DNA of 12,126 nt, from assembly GCA_005223375.1 (NCBI GenBank), contig RXOD01005883.1, forward strand, positions 1 through 12,126. Direction: 5' to 3'. The notes below the pieces were generated by a model. That model was not told the origin of the DNA. It searched no databases and worked only from the letters and a program-made list of their open reading frames with translations. A program made the position numbers and the translations under genes. Origin of the DNA: Amoebophrya sp. AT5.2 (Eukaryota; Sar; Dinophyceae; Syndiniales; Amoebophryaceae). Position 1 is the first letter of the stretch; each line of letters opens with the position of its first letter. Below, in pieces: positions 1-6,903 of this stretch.

Positions 1-762
1 ACTTCGACCGCCGAAAAGCTGCACGAGTTCAGAGAGCGGATCAATGAGGATGCGATCCGCCGCGCATTCATCGAACGGGCGAGAGGCAAGGGGTTTTGTA
101 GATTTCAAGACGCGCTGCTCTCCGAAACAAACAAAGAAATTGGGGTGGACGCCTTCATCGTGAAGTTTCACGGGTGGATGCAGTCGGTGCCAATGGCACC
201 ACCCGAACAAAAGAAAGCCGACGAGGAGTACGTCAAAAAGCTGTTCAACAAGCACCCGAAAAACACGGACGCCACCCCCAACCCAGACGCGGGCGCCGAC
301 AAAGGCGGCGGCGGCAAGCGCAAAAACCGAGGCCGCGGAGACCGAGGAGGCGGCAAGGGCGACGACAAAGACGACGGAGGAGCCCCGACGAACGATCCTC
401 CGCCGCGGGACCCGCCGCGGTCGGACAAGGGCGGCGGCAAGAAGCGCCCGGGAGGCGGCGACACCCGCGAAAACGGGCAGAAGAAGCAGCGGACCGAAGG
501 AGACGACCCGGACCGCACCGAGGCGAGCTTCACAGTGCAGCACATCAAGAAAGAAGTTGAAAAGCTTTACTGTGTCTCGGTCGAAGAAATCTCCCGTGCG
601 AAGGTGTGCGGCTGGCACTTGGGCGGTTTGTGTGGAATCATTGATGGTTCCACCGACAAGCCGTTCAAGTGTCGGAACGACCCGGCGAAATGCCGGGACA
701 AACATCAGCAGGCCACCGACGCGTTTAAGAAGAAGACGACGCTACGCAAGGCGGCGACATGA
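1..762 (+). CDS. Gag-like nucleic-acid-binding protein of the retroelement, 5' partial
   Basis: The frame is open from base 1 to the TGA at 760-762 (253 residues visible) and has no in-frame ATG near the edge, so the start lies upstream. Residues about 1-95 are mixed, helical-looking sequence. Residues about 98-165 are low-complexity Gly/Lys/Arg/Asp with GGGKRK- and GRGDR-like patches, expected to bind nucleic acid. The C-terminal part has a Cys/His cluster: C203, H206, C211, C224, C231, H235. The spacing C-x7-C...C-x3-H resembles a CCCH zinc finger whose middle loop is stretched. Position ahead of RT and YR in the same orientation makes Gag the natural assignment. The name rests on position, basic low complexity and the Cys/His cluster, not on a recognised capsid domain. 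Two antisense or shifted ORFs over the GC-rich middle are shadows. Confidence 0.7.
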   Translation, partial: TSTAEKLHEFRERINEDAIRRAFIERARGKGFCRFQDALLSETNKEIGVDAFIVKFHGWMQSVPMAPPEQKKADEEYVKKLFNKHPKNTDATPNPDAGADKGGGGKRKNRGRGDRGGGKGDDKDDGGAPTNDPPPRDPPRSDKGGGKKRPGGGDTRENGQKKQRTEGDDPDRTEASFTVQHIKKEVEKLYCVSVEEISRAKVCGWHLGGLCGIIDGSTDKPFKCRNDPAKCRDKHQQATDAFKKKTTLRKAAT

Positions 763-771
763 ACGGAAAAG

Positions 772-791
772 CCCCTCCTGCATAGGAGGGG
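772..791 (+). other. Perfect 8-bp hairpin just after the gag stop
   Basis: CCCCTCCT (772-779), loop GCAT, AGGAGGGG (784-791): a fully paired 8-bp GC-rich stem with a tetraloop, starting 10 bases after the Gag stop codon. It could affect transcript processing, stability or ribosome behaviour between gag and pol. The structure is seen; the function is not known. Confidence 0.6.
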
Positions 792-1338
792 AAGCAGACT
801 TTTCAGCCATATCTGGCAACAGCAGTTCAGAGGCGCTGGCGCAACGGGAGATTCAGCGCGCCCTCGAGTAGACCGGCGTGCCGCGCGGTCGACCAAAGCG
901 AAGACTCACCTACAAAGGGAGGTGCAAAGGCGCGGCGCTGCAGGAAGGACCAAGGAGCGATAGTCTGCCCGTCTGTGTAGAGGTGTGATTCCTTTTCTGG
1001 TGTGCAGGATGTGTGCACCACGAGCTCAACACATGCGACGAATGCGTGTTGGGGTCCTAACATGTGAAGCAAGTTTGCCTCGGAGAAGGAGCTCTTCAGG
1101 GTGAGTCAGTGTGAGAAACAAAACAAAATGTGCAGGCGCGCGAGCATGCGTTGGCGTGATATGAGCTCAAAGCGGCAAGTACTCGCGCCGGCGACGATCC
1201 CATCCGTTGTAGCTTCTCGATCTTTAGTTTTTAGCGCCAAAGCTCGCGCACGAAGCAGAAGCCTAGGATCATGGTGTCTTCAAAGCATAGTGTACAAAAA
1301 CATAACACGAAACAGAGCTCGCATGCAGATGGGGCAGA

Positions 1339-1356
1339 GCGGGACCCTAGTCCCGC
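1339..1356 (+). other. Perfect 7-bp hairpin in the gag-pol spacer
   Basis: GCGGGAC (1339-1345), loop CCTA, GTCCCGC (1350-1356). This second perfect GC-rich stem with a 4-base loop lies in the same spacer, about 150 bases before the first pol ATG. Role unknown. Confidence 0.55.
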
Positions 1357-1509
1357 CCGAGGGCACCGAAGCGCAACGGCCGGGGTCACGGCAGCGCGAG
1401 AGAGATTCAGAGAGCTCGTCACAATGGGAGAGCGAAGAGCACTCGATCGGAGAGCACAGATACAAAACGTTGTGCCCGAAGTCCAGCAACGGAAAGTCAC
1501 ACGCAAACC

Positions 1510-4165
1510 ATGAACGAACTCACCCGCAGCAGCTGCAGCTTCCTTTCTTCAGCTCCCAGAAATCTTCTGCTTTTTCTCCCACGTAGTTTAGAACAAAATG
1601 AAGCTATCCTGCCACGGATGTTGATATACGTGTTTCTCCTGCCGCTTCTGTTCGGGGCGCGCCTGCTGCTCGGCGCGGCGCAGCTGCCGAACGAGATGGG
1701 GAGAAAGAAGAAGGTGGCCAAGACCGAGAAGGCCCTCGGCATGGAGCCCAGGATGCCGCCGCCGGAGGAGCGCCGCAAAAGGGCGGTGGACAAGCTGCGG
1801 GCGAAGCACGCAAACAAGCACAACAAGGTCGAGGAGGAGGAAAAACGCCTCGAGACCCTCTACCGCGAATGGGAGCAGCGCAGGGAAGACCTCGAAAAAA
1901 CAAAGGAGTTCGAGGAGTGCCAGCGCCTCACGGCGGTCAACGTACACAGCATCTCCAACTTCTATGTTGGGTATGATGCGGAGTACGGGACGAGGAAGCT
2001 GTCACCGATCCTGCTGCAGAAGATGGCCACGGCCGCGAACTACCTGACCGCCGAAAAACGGGAAATGGTGTACGGGAAAGAGGGGTTCATGAACCTCGGC
2101 TACATGGTTGAAGGTACTTCGCCCATGCTTCGCATCTGCCGTTTCTCTTTCGAGTTCAGGTTCTATCCACCGCTGAGCAAGCCATCTCACCTCCTACAGC
2201 TCAGCAAAATTAGAGCAGACATTCTCCTTTTTTAGATTTCTTGTTGCTGCGACGATCCCGCCTTCACGTCACGCAAAAACAGGGACGCTGCCCATCTATG
2301 GGGCATGGCCAGGAGGCCGAGCGCTGACCAAAAAGGAGAAGCAGAATGTGGATTCAGCGAAAGACTGCCTCAACATGCGCAGAGCGGAAATTGACGCGCA
2401 CACGAAGCCCCGCGACCACCCGTCCGACTTCGAAAACGATTTCGTGCTGCAAAAATGCTTCGCCGCAGTAGATAAGCTGCGCGGCACGCCGATGGCCACC
2501 TGGATACCGGAAGAAAGCGTGGACAAAAAGGCGTGGATCTGGCCATACTTTGGCATAGGACAGCGGCGCGACCCCGATGCGGGGGCGTGGACGAAAGTGC
2601 GTCCGATAGCGAACGAGAAGTTAAGGAGCCGGGTAATGAGCCCGGCAACAGAACACATGGCCTTACCTTCTACCAGTACAATAGCAGACCTCATTATGAG
2701 GCGCGCAAGCCCGAGCTTCGATTTCACAGTAGCACAAACCAAAAACGATGTCACCAAGTCAGTCACAGCCAATAGGGCAGTCAAAGGGAAGGGCCCACAG
2801 AAAAAGATGGCGTGGGCCGATATCAACACAATTCCAAAAGGCGCGGGCACTTTTGACGGAGAAGCCTGCTGTCCAACAATGGGCAAGCTAGATTTGCATC
2901 AGGCGTACTATCAACTCGGGGTGGCCTGTCCGGACCGTAACCTTTTTCAATGTTACAACCCGGAGACAGGCCACTACCAGTATGGGAAAATGAGTTGTTT
3001 AAGCTTTGGGAACATCCATTCTGTTTACGCCTTCTGCGGCTCGATCAGCGAATTGCTGAGCGCCTTCTTCAGCGACGTAGTAGAGATACCCACGGCGGTA
3101 TACGTGGGCGACTTAATTTTTCTTTCATCACCCGGCCTGACCGAGCTCCACATGCGCTACTTCCGCAAGTTCCTCGCTCTGATGGGGCTTGCGGTGGCGC
3201 CGGAAAAGTGTGAGTTTGTGGAGTACGGGGGCACCCTAGAGGTGCTAGGGATCCTGTTCACCGTCCTCGAAGACCGCATCATAGTGCGGCTGCCAGAGCC
3301 AAAAGTGGCACAACTCTCGGAGAGGATAGGGGCCATAAGAGAGGCCCTGAGAGACCTGCACGACGAAAACTTCAAGGGCCAGCCGGTCGACCTCGGCGAC
3401 CTCCGAGGACGCTTTGAGGAGGTGAGTGGGCTCTTCATTCACTGCACTTTTTGGAAGTGCTACAAGCAGGGCCTCCCGCTGGCGAGGCACATTTACAGCC
3501 TCACCAGCAGCGAAGCCCACTTCGAACGGCAGGTCAAGAGCGCACGGAAGGCGCAGATTGCTAGCATCATGCTGCTAAAAATGAAACAGCAAATAGAGAA
3601 GCGCGAACCCATGGTAATAAGCCTCCACGCAGCCACAAAAGAGCGAATACATATTTGCACAGACGCCTCCTCAGAAAAGGATACAGTAGCAATAGGGGGG
3701 ATAGTCTTCAATAATGATGGGACCTCGCGCGGCTTCTCCCACTTTGTAAAACAAGCCAACCTACCGAAGCCGCTACAGCGCAAGTCGATTCTGGTTTACG
3801 AACTCCTTGCGATTGCTGTCGCCCAGGTCGTGTTCAAACAAGACCTCGAGGCAGCGCACGCGGTGCTACACGCGGATATTGTTGCATCAATTTACGGGAT
3901 CGCCAAAGGTGCGCTGGAGTGCAATACTTCTACGGCACTAGTGACCGAAATCACCAAAAGCAACATGAGTAGAGACACAAATGTTTTCTTTGCCTATATC
4001 AACACCCACGAAAACCCGGCAGACGCCACAGCCCGAATAAAAATGCTAGATGCATTAGGGCAGAAGTACAACACCCACTTCCCGTACACCGAGCGCCTGG
4101 TCGCCAGCGCAATAGACGCTGTGGCGGAGCAGGTGCAGAAGGTCATGGATGAACTTTTCCTGTAA
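1510..4165 (+). CDS. Reverse transcriptase / RNase H polyprotein, probably spliced (1510-2113, 2283-4165)
   Basis: Joining exon 1 (frame 1) to exon 2 (frame 2) across a 169-base intron gives 828 residues. Start candidates are ATG 1510, 1618 and 1696; 1696 avoids a hydrophobic stretch at residues 37-60 that may be non-coding. Residues about 85-140 are charged and coiled-coil-like. The RT follows: KVRPIANEK (K306), the A motif KLDLHQAYYQ (catalytic D405), LSFGNIHSVYAF where relatives have LPFG, and YVGD at 475-478 (codons from 3101). The usual YxDD would have Asp where Gly477 stands; GGC at 3107-3109 is one transition from GAC. RNase H follows, with D662 (ICTDAS), E708 (VYELLAIA), D733 (LHADIV) and D782 (NPADATAR), so the acidic set looks complete. 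The downstream frame encodes the recombinase with little spacing. RT/RH identity is firm; the splice join and N-terminus are inferred. Confidence 0.85.
2114..2282 (+). other. Putative intron inside the RT/RNase H gene
   Basis: The donor AAG|GTACTT (GT at 2114) and acceptor AAAACAG|GG (AG at 2281-2282) join frame 1 to frame 2 in phase, giving ...GYMVEG-TLPIYGAWPGG. Without it, frame 1 stops at 2233-2235 and frame 2 has no ATG before the RT domain. The donor hexamer is the same as in both introns of the gene at 10399. The region before the acceptor is only weakly pyrimidine-rich. An alternative intron 2160-2235 (CAG|GTTCTA to TTTTTAG) also restores the frame and has a better pyrimidine tract. 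A frameshift mutation is the third possibility. Confidence 0.55.
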
Positions 4166-5319
4166 CTCTGGCGCCACAGGTGTACAAGCAGCTGGGATGG
4201 CTGACGGAAGAACAGCTTCAATTGAAACCGCTGGAAAAAGCGGCCAAAAAGCCGAACAATCACTACAACGGCATCCGCAAAAAACTGGAGCTCTGGGTCG
4301 AAGCCGAGAAAGACTCGAAGAGGCCACGCGCCCCCAACGTGGTGCCGCATAAGTACAGCCAGATGTGGCCGATGTCCGACCAGGTCACTTTGTTCATCTT
4401 CCCAGAGGAGGCGCACCACTGCATGGCCAAAGGAGGGATCGAGTGCCGAAACTCGAAATTTCGGGTGTGGCTCTACTACTGCTACAACTACTTCCCTGGC
4501 GCGTACTTTGTTCCCCATGAGGTGGACACGGTGGAGAAGTATGAGCTTCTCCGATCCCACCATCCCAACATCACGCGGAGCATGCTCCAGTTGTTCGGGC
4601 AGTTTCTCTATGAAAGAGGAATAACAGCGCCCGAGACATACGTAGCACTCGTAGGACAGAGGATGCGCTCGCTGTGTTGTCTCGAGAAGAACAACCCACA
4701 GGCGGCGCAGCTACAAACCTTGACGCTCGATAACCTCACTCGCTACAAAACAAAGTTCACACCCGATAAGGCGGCACCGCCGGACCTGTCCCGAGTCAGC
4801 GACCTCACGCTTCGGGAGCAAGCAACTTGCGGCATGTGGACGTGCACGGGGCTTCGCAAGGACTCGTTCTGCTCGATCCGCGCCGACATGGTCTTCCTGG
4901 TGTGCCCTGAGCGGAAGTTCGTCAGGGCGACAGTGCCGTGCATCAAGTCCATCCCCACGCCGGGCGAGGTCTTCTGCGTCTTCATCCCGGCTGACGTCTT
5001 CTTCGTCGACGTCTTCCCGGTAGAGCCTGAGGAGTGCGACCGGATCGCGCTCAAGCTGAAAACCACCTCCCACGGGGTGAGGCGCGCACTGGCACTTTAC
5101 CTACGAAGACTCGCGGGCGAAATCGGACTCATGCCGAGCCCCGACCTCGAGGAGTCGAAGCACTACTTGAAATACAAAAGCAAAATCAATGAGTTCTTTG
5201 GCTGGTCCGAAAATTCCACGCAGTGGATCAGCGAGTATTCCAAGGATATCGCATTCCATCTGAACACCGCCTTCTGGGTGCATCCGCTGGTAGAACAGTG
5301 GTTCTTGTCAGATTTGTGA
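4153..5319 (+). CDS. Tyrosine recombinase (DIRS-type YR)
   Basis: The frame is open from 4153 to the TGA at 5317-5319. Numbering from codon 4180 (GTG), the C-terminal half carries the tyrosine recombinase residues: box I TGLRKDS with R226, box II SHGVRRALALYLRR with H298 and R301, GW at 341-342 in the third His/Trp position, and the nucleophile candidate Y353 in ISEYSKDI. K246 or K256 could be the beta-hairpin lysine. The N-terminal part (about 120-195) looks like the helical core-binding domain. The enzyme would recombine a circular cDNA intermediate into the genome. R301 to W342 is 41 residues, longer than the roughly 23 of Cre, so an insertion lies there. No in-frame ATG precedes codon 4363. 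Frames overlap the RT gene by about 10 bases (4153-4162), so expression probably uses a -1 shift near CTTTTCC (4154-4160), or splicing at CCACAG|G (4179). Identity is well supported; the expression mode is not. Confidence 0.82.
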   Translation, partial: TFPVTLAPQVYKQLGWLTEEQLQLKPLEKAAKKPNNHYNGIRKKLELWVEAEKDSKRPRAPNVVPHKYSQMWPMSDQVTLFIFPEEAHHCMAKGGIECRNSKFRVWLYYCYNYFPGAYFVPHEVDTVEKYELLRSHHPNITRSMLQLFGQFLYERGITAPETYVALVGQRMRSLCCLEKNNPQAAQLQTLTLDNLTRYKTKFTPDKAAPPDLSRVSDLTLREQATCGMWTCTGLRKDSFCSIRADMVFLVCPERKFVRATVPCIKSIPTPGEVFCVFIPADVFFVDVFPVEPEECDRIALKLKTTSHGVRRALALYLRRLAGEIGLMPSPDLEESKHYLKYKSKINEFFGWSENSTQWISEYSKDIAFHLNTAFWVHPLVEQWFLSDL

Positions 5320-5636
5320 GACCACCGAAGACCCGATGTCCCTACCACCTGATAGGGACTGCTGTTTTGCCATGCTCACACTCGCTTCCAAACAAATTCT
5401 GTGCCGGACAGTGCGGCAAGAAATAGTACTGTTTTTCGCTCGTGTTCTCTCTCTCACGCCGATCTCCTCATCGGTTCGACAAATCAACCCGAAACTACGT
5501 TCCGGACGATCCGACTCGCTCACGCCTCGCTCACGGCTCAGATCACTCGATCACCCGGATCTTTAGATTTCGAACCTCCATCAGATCGGACAAACTGGCA
5601 CGAAGCGTTGAAGCACGCTAGAACGCATGACAATTT
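5320..5636 (+). other. Non-coding spacer between YR and B1
   Basis: No credible gene. The stretch is pyrimidine-rich on the + strand, with repeated CTCGCTCACG-like words around 5515-5535. It begins with a perfect hairpin at 5338-5359. The ORFs that enter B1 from here end in the same 75 residues as ORFs entering B2, simply because the repeat is duplicated. Confidence 0.5.
5338..5359 (+). other. Hairpin just after the YR stop
   Basis: GTCCCTA (5338-5344), 8-base loop, TAGGGAC (5353-5359): a perfect 7-bp stem starting 18 bases after the recombinase stop. It parallels the hairpin placed directly after the gag stop. Role unknown. Confidence 0.5.
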
Positions 5637-5922
5637 GGGCGAACAACGCTCTCGTTCCAGACAGTCTGCTGCACCTGCAGACCGGCTCCCGCAGTGGTTG
5701 CGAGACCACACGGCCGGACCGCGTTCACGGTCCACGCTGCGCCCGACTCCGAGGGCAAGCAATCTCCGCACGACACCAACGGGCGGAACCACGGCTGTGC
5801 TGATCTTGTCGCCATTTGTTCGGGGACTAATTCTAAATTACCTCCCTCACTTCATATCTTCCTCAGCCCAATAAGGGCATCGACTCTGTGTATGGTGGTG
5901 CGTCTAGTGCACCTGGATATTT
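5637..5922 (+). repeat. Direct repeat B1 (286 bp)
   Basis: Begins GGGCGAACAACG and ends CTGGATATTT. It matches 6154-6439 base for base on read-through (offset 517). In split-direct-repeat elements B1 and B2 flank A2 and take part in the template switches and circle formation that rebuild the ends. It contains three consecutive short inverted repeats: TCTGC/GCAGA near 5665-5681, GTGGT/ACCAC at 5694-5709, and GGACCG/CGGTCC at 5716-5733. Confidence 0.9.
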
Positions 5923-6153
5923 CTTGAGAATAAACATCCTGGAAGCAAGGCCGCCACCTAACGAGCGATGCCTTTGCACCCTCTCTCCACTTTCAGTTCG
6001 GTTACGGCTTGGATTCGGTTGTCCTTTTGTACGACGCTCGGTGCGTCTCCTCTTTTCGATCTCCCACCCGACCACACCCTCCTCGGGCTCTCACGCGAGC
6101 TCACCCACGAGTCCCTCAGGCGACCACGCTGGAGCTGCCTCTCACAAGATCGG
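5923..6153 (+). repeat. Segment A2 between the B repeats
   Basis: This 231-base segment lies between B1 and B2 and is pyrimidine-rich on the + strand, with an AATAAA near its left edge. By analogy with Ngaro/PAT architecture it should be a copy of a left-terminal A1 repeat upstream of this window. No second copy exists inside the window, so the A identity is inference. Confidence 0.6.
5929..5934 (+). promoter_or_regulatory. Candidate polyadenylation signal of the retroelement
   Basis: AATAAA six bases into A2, immediately after B1. A transcript ending in A2 fits the split-repeat replication scheme, where the RNA carries A sequence at both ends. Confidence 0.45.
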
Positions 6154-6439
6154 GGGCGAACAACGCTCTCGTTCCAGACAGTCTGCTGCACCTGCAGACC
6201 GGCTCCCGCAGTGGTTGCGAGACCACACGGCCGGACCGCGTTCACGGTCCACGCTGCGCCCGACTCCGAGGGCAAGCAATCTCCGCACGACACCAACGGG
6301 CGGAACCACGGCTGTGCTGATCTTGTCGCCATTTGTTCGGGGACTAATTCTAAATTACCTCCCTCACTTCATATCTTCCTCAGCCCAATAAGGGCATCGA
6401 CTCTGTGTATGGTGGTGCGTCTAGTGCACCTGGATATTT
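6154..6439 (+). repeat. Direct repeat B2 (286 bp), right end of the element
   Basis: Second identical copy of B1. Identity breaks at 6440: B1 continues CTTGAG into A2, B2 continues ATGATCG into host DNA. This sets the right boundary of the element. No target-site duplication can be tested because the left end is outside the window; YR elements usually make none. Confidence 0.9.
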
Positions 6440-6903
6440 ATGATCGAAAATGGAACTCCGATCCGGACCGATGGCTCATAGCTCGTGTTTCGGAATGTCA
6501 GTCTGCAGCTGCACGCGCTGTCAAAGCGCTGCAACGCCTCGAGCCAGAAAGCGCAGAAGATTATGTGTGGGGCTACCGCTCCCTGAGTCGCAGTTTTTGA
6601 CCGATAGAAACTAGACCTATTTTCAAATCCATTGCACTCTGAAGGCATTTCACTTGAGCATTTCCCAGCGGGCAAACCGAGGCAGCCGGACACTCCCACC
6701 TCCGGGTGGAGACTGATTTTCGCTAGGATTTTCGTTTATCTGCTGAAAATGAGTACTACTTCTTTTTTACAGCAGCTAAGTAGCTATACTAGTGGTGATG
6801 ACAAAGGCAAAGACATAATGACTTTGCCTCCAATAAAGTGCTTGATACGCGGTTCTCGCGAAGCATACGAAAGTATTTGATTGGTATAGCGGCCAAGGCC
6901 AAC
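6440..6903 (+). other. Host flank / upstream region of the protease gene
   Basis: These 464 bases lie between the retroelement end and the protease ATG. No clear TATA box or coding exon was seen. The protease frame is open upstream to about 6838 without another ATG. A small ATG-initiated frame from 6749 ends at 6880 and resembles nothing. A TTTTTTACAG at about 6765-6774 could act as a splice acceptor for a leader intron, but no donor was identified. Confidence 0.4.

Larger units (their letters stand above)
763..1509 (+). other. Gag-pol spacer of the retroelement
   Basis: This 747-base stretch has no convincing coding frame; the ORFs in it are short and compositionally patternless. It holds two perfect GC-rich hairpins (772-791 and 1339-1356) and one strong-looking splice donor, CAGG|GTGAGTCAGT, with GT at 1101. 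A matching acceptor could be the CCCACGTAG/TTTAG sites near 1580-1593, which would make a leader intron for a separate pol message. That intron is speculative. Confidence 0.5.
1..6439 (+). mobile_element. DIRS-order (tyrosine recombinase) retrotransposon, Ngaro/PAT-like, left end missing
   Basis: The order Gag-like ORF, RT/RNase H, tyrosine recombinase, then B1-A2-B2 repeats is seen directly. An RT/RNase H plus a tyrosine recombinase, with no integrase or protease motif found, defines the DIRS order. The repeat layout is that of split-direct-repeat members (Ngaro, PAT) rather than DIRS1 proper, which has inverted termini and a methyltransferase domain; I see neither here. In such elements A1 matches A2 and lies at the left end, so A1 should be upstream of the window. 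The right end is placed at 6439, where B2 stops matching B1. The two 286-bp B copies show no difference on read-through, which suggests a recent insertion or homogenisation, yet RT has a damaged-looking active site. Family placement within DIRS is inference. Confidence 0.85.

Noticed and set aside
168..560. Antisense and shifted ORFs over the GC-rich Gag middle
   Set aside because: Low-complexity GC-rich codons leave all frames open. Only frame 1 is open from the window edge and ends in the Cys/His cluster.
772..791. Rho-independent terminator reading of the hairpin
   Set aside because: No T-run follows the stem, and the genome is eukaryotic.
3994..4563. Antisense 189-codon ORF
   Set aside because: It spans the junction of two well-supported sense genes (RT/RH and YR) and has no recognisable motif.
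5470..5490. GGTTCGAC, resembling a tRNA B box
   Set aside because: The following bases do not fit the T-arm and no acceptor, D or anticodon stems can be drawn around it.
1..6439. Ty3/gypsy-type LTR retrotransposon
   Set aside because: No integrase or aspartic protease motif was seen in the element, a tyrosine recombinase is present instead, and the B repeats flank a third segment rather than the coding region.
5401..6600. ORFs of 157, 167 and 210 codons over the spacer and repeats
   Set aside because: The shared 75-residue tail of two of them comes only from the duplicated B repeat. Composition is that of translated non-coding DNA, and no motif is visible.
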